Assembly (NCBI GenBank): GCA_025936275.1
Contig: JAICTR010000138.1
Location: forward strand, 1-7,363
DNA from: Burkholderiales bacterium
GTDB lineage: Bacteria > Pseudomonadota > Gammaproteobacteria > Burkholderiales > Usitatibacteraceae
Direction of reading: 5' to 3'
Length of the DNA: 7,363 bases
Part shown: one piece after another, positions 1-5,158 of the stretch
Position numbering within the stretch: the stretch's first letter is position 1
Layout of the letters: each line of letters opens with the position of its first letter
Made by a program: the position numbers and the translations under genes
The notes under the pieces: generated by a model
The model's input: the letters and a program-made list of their open reading frames with translations, nothing else
Told to the model about the DNA's origin: nothing
Databases searched by the model: none

Positions 1-51
1 GTCCATGCGCTGCTCGACCGCCATCTCGCCTTTCGACAGCAACACTCCCTA
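1..51 (-). pseudogene. Downstream remnant of the SDR gene beyond an in-frame amber stop
   Basis: The SDR reading frame meets TAG at 51-49. Reading on in the same frame from 48 to 1 gives GVLLSKGEMAVEQRMD with no further stop. In the closest SDR group I know, the MTARM segment is followed by x-x-GV-x-Q-x-x-G and then a VEP-x-MDV segment, so the text after the stop aligns with what a full-length protein would carry. The stop sits where a Gln or Lys would be expected; a single base change from CAG or AAG gives TAG. The rest of the C-terminus, about 50 residues judging from the usual family length, lies outside the window. Confidence 0.7.
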
Positions 52-648
52 CCTCATGCGCGCGGTCATCTCGGACGCGGCGGTGCCGATGTCGATCTGG
101 CAGCAGGCGATGTCGTGCTTGCGTCCGTCGAGCGCGAGGGTCCTGGTGATGCCCGTGACGCCATGCTTGGTGGCCGTGTAGGCGATCGACATCGGCCGCG
201 GCGCGTGCGCCGAGATCGAGCCGTTGTTGATGATGCGCCCGCCCTTCGGCGATTGCGCCTTCATCATGCGCACCGCCTCCTGGCAGCAGAGGAACGTGCC
301 GGTGAGGTTCGCCGCCACCACCGCCTGCCACTTCTCGAACGGCAGGTCCTCCATCGGCATCGCCGGCGCGCCGGTGCCGGCGTTGTTGAAGAGGAGGTCG
401 AGCCGGCCGAAGCGCGCCTGCACCGCCGCGAAGAGCTTCTTCACCGATTCCGGTTGTCCGACGTCGGCGGCGACCGGCAACGCGCGCTCGCCGGCGCCGG
501 ATTCCCGCGCCGCGCGATCGAGGATCTCCTGGCGCCGTCCCGCGAGCGCCACGCTCCATCCTTCCCCGAGAAGCGCGAGCGCCGCGGCCTTGCCGATGCC
601 GGTGCCGGCGCCCGTGACCACCGCGACCTTCGCCTGCGCGGCGCCCAT
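49..648 (-). CDS. SDR family NAD(P)-dependent oxidoreductase, truncated by in-frame TAG
   Basis: The 199-residue product is a classical short-chain dehydrogenase/reductase with a Rossmann fold. Visible motifs are the cofactor loop TGAGTGIGK (12-20), Arg38-Arg39 after the second beta strand (suggesting NADP(H)), Asp62, NNAG (88-91), and the catalytic set Asn114, Ser144, Tyr157 and Lys161 (Y-T-A-T-K). The QIDIG segment at 184-188 replaces the more usual PG turn, which is typical of one SDR subgroup. Family members run to about 250-260 residues, so the C-terminal substrate-binding part is missing here because of the TAG at 51-49. The ATG (648-646) shares one base with the aminotransferase TGA, giving TGATG, so the two are probably translationally coupled. 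The substrate is unknown; context suggests an aldehyde or ketone made by the aminotransferase. All catalytic residues lie before the stop, but a stable enzyme is doubtful unless the stop is an error or is read through. Confidence 0.88.
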   Translation of the reverse strand: MGAAQAKVAVVTGAGTGIGKAAALALLGEGWSVALAGRRQEILDRAARESGAGERALPVAADVGQPESVKKLFAAVQARFGRLDLLFNNAGTGAPAMPMEDLPFEKWQAVVAANLTGTFLCCQEAVRMMKAQSPKGGRIINNGSISAHAPRPMSIAYTATKHGVTGITRTLALDGRKHDIACCQIDIGTAASEMTARMR

Positions 649-1985
649 CACGCGACCGCGCCCAACGCCTTGCGCAGGCTCTCCACCATGCGATCGATCT
701 GCGCCTCCTCGACGATCAGCGCGGGCGCGAGCGCGAGGATGTCGCCGGTCTGGCGCACCAGCACGCCATCCTCGAAGCAGCGCAGGAAGATGTCGTAGCC
801 GCGCGCGCCGACGGCGCCGGGACGCGCGGCGACCTCGACCGCGGCCACCAGCCCCTGGTTGCGCACGTCGATCACGTGCGGCGCGCCGCGCAGCGAATGC
901 ATCGCCTGCTCGAGCTTCGGCGCCATGCGCGCCGCGCGCTCGAACAATTTCTCGTCCTCGTAGAGCTGCAGCGAGGCGATGCCCGCGGCGCATGCGAGCA
1001 CGTGCGCCGAGTACGTGTAGCCGTGGAAGAGCTCGATCGCGCCCGGCGGTCCGTCCATGAACGCGCGGTGGATCTCGCCGGAGACCACCACGCCGCCCAT
1101 CGGCACCGTGCCCGACGTGACGCCCTTCGCGAACGTGATCATGTCGGGCTCCACGCCGTACACCTCGGACGCGAACGCGGCGCCCAGGCGCCCGAACGCG
1201 GTGATCACCTCGTCGAAGATGAGGAGGATGCCGTGCCTCTTCGTGATCTCGCGCAGCCGCTGCAGGTAGCCCTTGGGCGGCACGAGCACGCCGGTGGATC
1301 CGGCGAGCGGCTCGACGATCACCGCCGCGATGGTCGAGGCGTCGTGCAGCGCGATCAGGCGCTCGAGCGCATCGGCGAGCTCCGCGCCATTCTGCGGCTG
1401 CCCGCGCGAATAGGCGTTCCGCGCGGGGTCGTGCGTGTGCGGCAGGTGGTCGACGCCGGCGAGCAGCGCGCCGAACATCTTGCGGTTCGACGGGATGCCG
1501 CCCACCGAGATGCCGCCGAAGCCGACACCGTGGTAGCCGCGCTCGCGGCCGATGAGGCGCGTGCGTGCGCCCTCGCCGCGCACGCGGTGGTAGGCGAGCG
1601 CGATCTTGAGCGCGCTGTCGACCGCTTCCGATCCGGAGTTGCAGAAGAAGACGTGGTCGAGCGCGCCCGGCGCCATGCGCGCGATGCGGCTCGCGAGCTC
1701 GAAGGCGAGCGGCTGGCCCATCTGGAACGCGGGCGCGTAATCCATCGTCGCGGCCTGCTTCTGGATCGCCTCGACGATCGGCTTGCGGCAATGGCCCGCG
1801 TTGCAGCACCAGAGGCCGGCGAAGCCGTCGAGGATGCGGCGGCCGTCGTCGGTGGTGTAGTACATGCCCTCGGCCTTCACCACCATGCGCGGCGCCGCCT
1901 TGAACTGGCGGTTCGCGGTGAACGGCATCCAGAAGGCTTCGAGCTCGGGTCGTGCTAGGGAAGGGTCATCGGAAAGCAGGGCCAT
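648..1985 (-). CDS. Omega-amino acid:pyruvate aminotransferase (class III, PLP-dependent)
   Basis: This 445-residue protein matches the beta-alanine/omega-amino acid:pyruvate transaminase family (about 445-450 residues) along its whole length. It transfers an amino group from an omega-amino acid or amine to pyruvate, giving an aldehyde such as malonate semialdehyde plus alanine. Visible are an N-terminal FWMPFTANR (18-26), the PLP phosphate loop NSGSE (116-120), the ring-stacking Tyr151 in RGYHG, Asp258 in FDEV, which pairs with the pyridine nitrogen, and the Schiff-base Lys287 in FAKGVTSG. Arg411 in VRQTGD sits at the position of the carboxylate-binding arginine of the Pseudomonas enzymes. 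The start is supported by GAGGA at 1997-1993, seven bases before the ATG. It is the first gene of a minus-strand pair with the SDR; the CoA-acylating semialdehyde dehydrogenase that often accompanies this family is not next to it. The exact amine substrate cannot be read from sequence. Confidence 0.93.
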   Translation of the reverse strand: MALLSDDPSLARPELEAFWMPFTANRQFKAAPRMVVKAEGMYYTTDDGRRILDGFAGLWCCNAGHCRKPIVEAIQKQAATMDYAPAFQMGQPLAFELASRIARMAPGALDHVFFCNSGSEAVDSALKIALAYHRVRGEGARTRLIGRERGYHGVGFGGISVGGIPSNRKMFGALLAGVDHLPHTHDPARNAYSRGQPQNGAELADALERLIALHDASTIAAVIVEPLAGSTGVLVPPKGYLQRLREITKRHGILLIFDEVITAFGRLGAAFASEVYGVEPDMITFAKGVTSGTVPMGGVVVSGEIHRAFMDGPPGAIELFHGYTYSAHVLACAAGIASLQLYEDEKLFERAARMAPKLEQAMHSLRGAPHVIDVRNQGLVAAVEVAARPGAVGARGYDIFLRCFEDGVLVRQTGDILALAPALIVEEAQIDRMVESLRKALGAVA

Positions 1986-2085
1986 GGCGTTGTCCTCGGA
2001 GAGACCGACAATTTACCCGAAGTGCGCGCGGCGGCGTCCGGCCGGGGCGTTGTCGGAAGGCGCCGACGGTCGAATGGGGCGCAGC

Positions 2086-2122
2086 CCGGCAGAGCGCACG
2101 CGCGGCCGCTCGGTAAGTTGGA
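2086..2122 (+). promoter_or_regulatory. Promoter-like block shared with the 3987 gene (copy A)
   Basis: CCGGCAGAGCGC (2086-2097), then 16 bases, then TAAGTTGGA (2114-2122), ending 26 bases before the ATG at 2149. The same two blocks with a 15-base gap occur at 3922-3957 in front of the small exported peptide. Matching sequence, spacing and distance to the start suggest a common sigma factor or activator. The boxes do not match sigma-70 -35/-10 consensus. Confidence 0.45.
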
Positions 2123-2148
2123 ACATCCTTAAGCATGGAGGATTCCTC
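2120..2148 (+). promoter_or_regulatory. Shine-Dalgarno with possible self-pairing
   Basis: The ribosome binding site TGGAGGA (2136-2142) lies six bases before the ATG and fixes the start. Its GAGG (2138-2141) can pair with CCTC (2145-2148) over a 3-nt loop. Alternatively GGAA (2120-2123) plus TCC (2126-2128) can pair with GGATTCC (2140-2146). Both are short and may be coincidental, but either would cover the SD. Confidence 0.4.
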
Positions 2149-2631
2149 ATGCGCAAACCGAAGCTTCTCATCGCGGCGCTCGCCGCCTCGGCGCTCGGCG
2201 CCATCGTTCCGATGCCGGCCGCGGCCGATGTCGGCGTGTTCCTCGACGTGGCGCCGCCCGCGCCGCGCTACGAAGTCGTGCCCGCCCCGCGCCATGGTTA
2301 TGTCTGGGAGCCGGGCTACTGGGATTGGCGCCATGGCCGCTACGCATGGGTCCAGGGCCATTGGATCCGCGAGAAGCGCGGCATGTACTGGCATCCGTCG
2401 CATTGGGAGCATCGCGACGGGCGTTGGGTTCTCGAGCGCGGCGGGTGGCATCGCGACAAGTGGAACGGTCGCAATTACGCGCGACGCGATACGGACCATG
2501 ACGGCATCCCGAACCGCCGCGACCGCGACATGGACAACGACGGCGTGCCGAATCGCCGCGATTTCGATCGCGACAACGACGGCATTCCGAACCGCGTGGA
2601 CCGCGCGCCCAACAATCCGCGCGTGCGTTAG
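2149..2631 (+). CDS. Exported YXWQGXW-repeat protein with C-terminal thrombospondin type 3 repeats
   Basis: This is a 160-residue protein with three parts. Residues 1-26 are a Sec signal peptide (RKPK, a hydrophobic core, then PAAA before DVG). Residues 51-106 hold four degenerate 14-residue units starting at Tyr51, Tyr65, Met79 and Trp93, each following the pattern aromatic-x-W-x-x-G-x-W (YVWEPGYW and YAWVQGHW are the clearest); this is the YXWQGXW/WXXGXW repeat family, common in proteobacterial secreted proteins of unknown role. Residues 114-151 hold three 13-residue DxDxDG[IV]PNR units typical of thrombospondin type 3 calcium-binding repeats. The likely location is periplasm or cell surface, with Ca2+-dependent folding of the tail (inference from the repeat family). 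The start is chosen by the signal peptide and the SD at 2136-2142; longer in-frame starts would place the signal internally. A terminator follows 22 bases after the stop. Confidence 0.88.
   Translation: MRKPKLLIAALAASALGAIVPMPAAADVGVFLDVAPPAPRYEVVPAPRHGYVWEPGYWDWRHGRYAWVQGHWIREKRGMYWHPSHWEHRDGRWVLERGGWHRDKWNGRNYARRDTDHDGIPNRRDRDMDNDGVPNRRDFDRDNDGIPNRVDRAPNNPRVR
2299..2466 (+). repeat. Four 14-codon YXWQGXW-type repeats
   Basis: Within the 2149 gene, 42-nt units encode residues 51-64, 65-78, 79-92 and 93-106. Conserved columns are an aromatic (or Met) at position 1, Trp or Leu at 3, Gly (Ser in unit 3) at 6 and Trp at 8. The DNA has diverged while the protein pattern remains, so these are old repeats rather than recent duplications. 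Confidence 0.75.
2488..2601 (+). repeat. Three 13-codon thrombospondin type 3 repeats
   Basis: Units begin at Asp114, Asp127 and Asp140 with an exact 13-residue period. Each has alternating Asp at positions 1, 3 and 5, then G-[IV]-P-N-R, and an Asp at position 12. The Asp ladder is the calcium-binding feature of this family. Confidence 0.85.
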
Positions 2632-2652
2632 CGATTCCGGAGCATCACGACG

Positions 2653-2685
2653 AGTGCCGGCGCGCGAGCGTCGGCACTTTTGTTT
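2653..2685 (+). terminator. Intrinsic terminator after the YXWQGXW/TSP3 gene
   Basis: A 10-bp stem (2653-2662 with 2669-2678, one G-U pair) closes a 6-nt loop and runs into a T-rich tail, TTTGTTT, with the last stem T before it. It ends the 2149 transcript before the next gene's own promoter. Confidence 0.85.
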
Positions 2686-2746
2686 CGCGGCGCCGTAAAA
2701 ACTTCGTCCGGCCCCGCGTTCACCCCTTCGCTTCGCGGTCGCGCCG

Positions 2747-2762
2747 TGGCATGCCGCTTGCT
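2747..2762 (+). promoter_or_regulatory. Candidate sigma-54 (-24/-12) promoter of the Ser-rich protein gene
   Basis: TGGCATGCCGCTTGCT matches the sigma-54 consensus TGGCACG-N4-TTGCW with one change (C to T in the first box). The invariant GG (2748-2749) and GC (2760-2761) are separated by exactly 10 bases. Transcription would start near 2773, leaving about 35 bases before the ATG at 2808. No enhancer-binding site was identified. The GGCA also sits 60 bases from the start, like the shared element of the neighbouring exported-protein genes, so another factor is possible. Confidence 0.5.
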
Positions 2763-2796
2763 GCGAGCCTTTCCGCAAGCATCGACCAACCACACC

Positions 2797-2802
2797 AGGA
2801 GG
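2797..2802 (+). promoter_or_regulatory. Strong Shine-Dalgarno AGGAGG for the Ser-rich protein
   Basis: A perfect AGGAGG five bases before ATG 2808 selects this start over an in-frame ATG at 2751, which would add 19 residues before the signal peptide. Confidence 0.85.
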
Positions 2803-2807
2803 CCCAA

Positions 2808-3863
2808 ATGCGCAAGCTCGCGCCTGTTTTCTTTTCATCCGTCGTCCTGCTCGCGAGCGGCTCTGCCCTCGCGCTCGGAGACATGCACAAGAACAAGAAC
2901 TCGCCCAGTACGAACGGCAGCACCACGTCCCAGACCTACAACAGCGGCACGTCGTCGAAGTCGGGCGCCACGCCGTCGTCCTCGTCCGACACCGCGGCCG
3001 GCACCGGCTCTTCGATGGGCAGCAGCTCCTCGATGAACGGCAGCGCGTCGACCAGCGGCAGCGCGACGACCGGCGCTTCCTCGAGCGACAACGCGGCGAC
3101 GAGCGGCTCGTCCTCGAGCGGCATGCCGAGCACGTCGTCCTCCTCGAACGGCTCGACGAGCGGCAGCAGCGCCGACAACTCGACCGCGTCCGGCTCGAAG
3201 GCGACCGGGCTCGACAACGCGACCTCGAACATGAGCGCGTCGGGCCGCGAGCACGAGAACGCGACCCACACGCCGGCCGCGACGAACTCGGGGCAGAAGT
3301 CGAGCGCGAGCGAAACCGCGACCGGCTCGAGCTCGAGCGACCAGTCCGCGTCGAGCGACCAGTCGACCAGCACCCAGTCGAAGAAGGCCAAGAAGAAGAG
3401 CAAGAGCGACGTGAGCGGCACGAGCTATCACGGCTCGACCGCGTCGGGCTTCGTCAAGACGAACTACAGCCACAGCGACAAGACCGCCGATGCGGACGCG
3501 AGCGCCTCCGACAAGGCCAAGGACAAGTCGATCGGCGACCGCTGCGACAAGAGCCTGCACGCGACCCTTCCGGCCGATTGCAAGATGACCGGCTCGCGCC
3601 AGGGCAACGCCACCAACGACACGCAGGGTGCGTCGGGCGGCGGCGCGGCGAGCGCCGCGGCCGGTGCGCCGGGTGGCGCGGCCGCGGGCACCGCGGGCGG
3701 CACGGGCGCGGGTCCGGCCGCGGCCGGTGCGGCGGGTAGCGCGGGCGGTACGGCCGGCGGGTCGCCGGGCAGCGCCGGCGGCGGCAGCCCGGGCGCGGCG
3801 GGAAGCGGTGCGGGCGCGGCCGGCAGCGGCGGCGCCGGTGCCGGCGCCGGTCCCGGCCAGTAA
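2808..3863 (+). CDS. Secreted Ser-rich / Gly-Ala-rich low-complexity protein
   Basis: This 351-residue protein belongs to no family I recognise. Residues 1-23 form a signal peptide (MRKLAP, a hydrophobic stretch, then SALA-L near the cut). Residues 31-190 are strongly Ser-rich (58 of 160), with Thr, Gly, Ala and Asn. A lysine cluster KKAKKKSK covers 192-199. Residues 203-262 are the only compositionally mixed part; they include Tyr207 and Tyr220 and the only two cysteines, Cys246 and Cys258, a possible disulfide. Residues 275-351 are almost only Gly, Ala, Ser and Pro. The composition suggests a disordered, exported, perhaps surface or matrix-associated protein (inference). A perfect SD and a sigma-54-like element lie upstream. 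Codon choice (TCG, AGC, GGC, GCG) fits the host. The long open frames on the opposite strand are composition artefacts. Existence as a gene is well supported by the SD and signal peptide; function is unknown. Confidence 0.8.
   Translation: MRKLAPVFFSSVVLLASGSALALGDMHKNKNSPSTNGSTTSQTYNSGTSSKSGATPSSSSDTAAGTGSSMGSSSSMNGSASTSGSATTGASSSDNAATSGSSSSGMPSTSSSSNGSTSGSSADNSTASGSKATGLDNATSNMSASGREHENATHTPAATNSGQKSSASETATGSSSSDQSASSDQSTSTQSKKAKKKSKSDVSGTSYHGSTASGFVKTNYSHSDKTADADASASDKAKDKSIGDRCDKSLHATLPADCKMTGSRQGNATNDTQGASGGGAASAAAGAPGGAAAGTAGGTGAGPAAAGAAGSAGGTAGGSPGSAGGGSPGAAGSGAGAAGSGGAGAGAGPGQ
3333..3368 (+). repeat. 18-nt tandem duplication in the Ser-rich region
   Basis: Two adjacent 18-nt units (3333-3350 and 3351-3368) share the first 14 bases, TCGAGCGACCAGTC, and encode SSDQSA and SSDQST. 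This is a small in-frame duplication consistent with slippage growth of the Ser-rich segment. Confidence 0.75.
3630..3860 (+). repeat. GC-extreme low-complexity tract encoding the Gly/Ala tail
   Basis: About 230 bases of almost only G and C, with irregular GGC, GCG and GCC runs, encode residues 275-351. Such a tract is prone to replication slippage and to assembly errors, so the exact length and frame of the tail deserve caution. Confidence 0.7.
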
Positions 3864-3874
3864 GTCGCGCGATT

Positions 3875-3893
3875 GCCGACGCGCTTCGTCGGC
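3875..3893 (+). other. Hairpin downstream of the Ser-rich gene without a T tract
   Basis: GCCGACG (3875-3881) and CGTCGGC (3887-3893) form a perfect 7-bp stem with a 5-nt loop, 11 bases after the stop codon. No T run follows, so it is not a standard intrinsic terminator. It may stabilise the mRNA end or assist termination. Confidence 0.45.
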
Positions 3894-3921
3894 CGCATCC
3901 GACGCCTGCAAGGGTCGGCGG

Positions 3922-3957
3922 CCGGCAGAGCGCGCGCGACGTCACCCCTAAGCTGGA
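3922..3957 (+). promoter_or_regulatory. Promoter-like block shared with the 2149 gene (copy B)
   Basis: CCGGCAGAGCGC (3922-3933), then 15 bases, then TAAGCTGGA (3949-3957), 29 bases before ATG 3987. It repeats the arrangement at 2086-2122, where the 12-mer is identical and the second block differs at one base. Confidence 0.45.
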
Positions 3958-3986
3958 TGTCGAGATTGCGCAACGAGGAATCGACC

Positions 3987-4115
3987 ATGTGGACCCGACG
4001 CGTTCTGCTCGCGACGCTGGTCGCGGCGGCCGCGATGACCCTTCCGCGCCACGTGCACACGCCGTGGGGCACGGCGCTCGCCGCATCCAACGTCACGGTG
4101 GGATCGCTTCGCTGA
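3987..4115 (+). CDS. Small exported or membrane peptide, hypothetical
   Basis: This 42-residue open frame begins MWTRR and is followed by the hydrophobic stretch VLLATLVAAAAMTLP (6-20), which looks like a signal peptide or a single membrane segment. The rest is a short tail with two histidines (22, 24) and a possible cleavage site near ALAAS (30-34). GAGGAA (3975-3980) lies six bases before the ATG. An upstream promoter-like block and a perfect terminator 28 bases after the stop make a stand-alone transcription unit of the right size. If it is cut near residue 32, only about ten residues are released, so it may instead act as a membrane peptide or be the eroded front of a longer secreted protein. 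I recognise no family. Confidence 0.55.
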   Translation: MWTRRVLLATLVAAAAMTLPRHVHTPWGTALAASNVTVGSLR

Positions 4116-4143
4116 GCGAGCCCGCGACCATGAAGTGCACCCC

Positions 4144-4176
4144 GATGCCGGCGCGCGACGCCGGCATCTTCCTTTG
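4144..4176 (+). terminator. Intrinsic terminator after the small exported peptide
   Basis: GATGCCGGCG (4144-4153) and CGCCGGCATC (4159-4168) form a perfect 10-bp stem with the 5-nt loop CGCGA, followed by TTCCTTTG. The core shares TGCCGGCGCGCGA with the terminator at 2653-2685. It separates the peptide gene from the FAH gene. Confidence 0.8.
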
Positions 4177-4211
4177 CGGTTTCCGCCGTTTCGGGCGATG
4201 ATGTCCGCTTC

Positions 4212-5153
4212 ATGCGGCTCATCACTTATGCAACCGGGCCCGCTCCCGCACCGCGCATCGGCGTAAGGGTCGGCCACCGCGTCCTCGACATCGAATCCGC
4301 TTCCCGCGTCGACGGCGAGCCGCTTCCCGCCTCGATGAAGGGGCTGTTCCGCGAAGGGCGCGGCGCGCTCTCGCGCGTCCAGGCGCTCGCGCGCAAGGCG
4401 CAATCGGACGCCGGCCGCTTCGCCAGCGCGCTCCTCGAGGAGCGCGCGATCCGTTTCCTTCCCCCGGTGCCCGACCCCGACAAGTTCCTGTGCGTGGGCA
4501 AGAACTATCGCGCGCATCTCGAGGAGCTCAGGAAGAACGACCTCATCAAGGAGATGCCCGAGGAGGTCACGGGCTTCGTGAAGCTCAACTCGTGCCTCGT
4601 GGGTCACGACACGAAAGTCGCGATCCCCGCGCCGGTGAAGCACCTCGACTACGAGCCGGAGCTGGTGTTCGTGATCGGGCGCCGCGCATTCGGCGTGAAG
4701 GGCGAGGACGCGATGGATTACGCGGTGGGCGTGACGATCCTGAACGACCTCACCGACCGCGACATGCAGAAGCGCGAAGTGGCTTCCGGCTCGCGCTTCT
4801 GGACATCGAAGAATGCGCCCGGCTTCGGCCCGCTCGGACCCGAGATCGTCACCATGGACGAGATCAAGGATCCTTACGACCTGTGGCTCACCTGCTCGGT
4901 GAACGGCGAGGAGCGCATGCGTGTGAACACCAGCGACCAGATCTGGAAGCTGCCGGCGATCCTCGAGCATTTCTCGCGCACCATGCCGATCGAGCCCGGC
5001 GACATGTTCTCCACCGGCGCGCCGGGTGGCGTGGCGGTCGGCAAGGCGAACGCGAAGGATCTCTACCTCAAGCCGGGCGACGTCGTGGAATGCTCCATCG
5101 AGGGCGTCACGACGCTGCGCACCACCATCGTCGCTCCCTCCGCGAATTCGTGA
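4212..5153 (+). CDS. Fumarylacetoacetate hydrolase (FAH) family protein
   Basis: This 313-residue cytoplasmic enzyme has a small N-terminal domain (about 1-80) and the FAH catalytic domain (about 88-308). Motifs are FLCVGKNYRAH (92-102), the divalent-metal ligands Glu148 and Glu150 in DYEPEL with Asp179 in NDLTDRD, Lys200 in TSKNAPGFGP, and STGAPGGVA (267-275). The family cleaves C-C bonds of, or isomerises or decarboxylates, 2-oxo or 2-hydroxy diacids; bacterial annotations include 2-hydroxyhepta-2,4-diene-1,7-dioate isomerase, acylpyruvase and FAA hydrolase. The specific reaction cannot be fixed from sequence. No clear Shine-Dalgarno precedes the ATG, so initiation may be weak or the transcript nearly leaderless; no closer in-frame alternative is better. 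The Bug gene follows after 5 bases, so the two form an operon that probably handles an imported carboxylate. Confidence 0.92.
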   Translation: MRLITYATGPAPAPRIGVRVGHRVLDIESASRVDGEPLPASMKGLFREGRGALSRVQALARKAQSDAGRFASALLEERAIRFLPPVPDPDKFLCVGKNYRAHLEELRKNDLIKEMPEEVTGFVKLNSCLVGHDTKVAIPAPVKHLDYEPELVFVIGRRAFGVKGEDAMDYAVGVTILNDLTDRDMQKREVASGSRFWTSKNAPGFGPLGPEIVTMDEIKDPYDLWLTCSVNGEERMRVNTSDQIWKLPAILEHFSRTMPIEPGDMFSTGAPGGVAVGKANAKDLYLKPGDVVECSIEGVTTLRTTIVAPSANS

Positions 5154-5158
5154 GAGCC

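Larger units (their letters stand above)
1986..2148. promoter_or_regulatory. Divergent intergenic region between the aminotransferase and a YXWQGXW gene
   Basis: This 163-nt spacer must hold promoters for both directions. For the minus strand the only AT-rich box is TAAATT (2015-2010), about 25 bases before the aminotransferase ATG; it could be a -10 element, but no good -35 lies 17 bases upstream. A small dyad, GTCGG-6 nt-CCGAC (2052-2067), sits mid-spacer and could be an operator or chance in GC-rich DNA. The plus-strand elements are listed separately. Confidence 0.4.

Noticed and set aside
49..1809. Reading the SDR as the end of a 586-residue fusion protein
   Set aside because: The first part is an out-of-frame reading of the aminotransferase; the SDR has its own start overlapping the aminotransferase stop.
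876..1958. A 360-codon plus-strand frame across the aminotransferase
   Set aside because: Antisense shadow of a clearly conserved enzyme; composition dominated by Arg, Ala and His with no family.
2086..2101. The upstream blocks of the 2149 and 3987 genes as sigma-54 promoters
   Set aside because: GG-N10-GC is met only because of alternating GC sequence; the TTG of the -12 box is absent in both.
2808..3863. Ser/Gly repeats as a CRISPR array or mobile-element repeat
   Set aside because: Repeats are irregular, in frame and coding; there are no constant repeat and spacer lengths and no terminal inverted repeats.
2835..3911. Long minus-strand open frames opposite the Ser-rich gene
   Set aside because: The Arg/Ala-rich or Glu/Leu-rich text simply mirrors the repeated codons of the plus-strand gene; no start signals or motifs.
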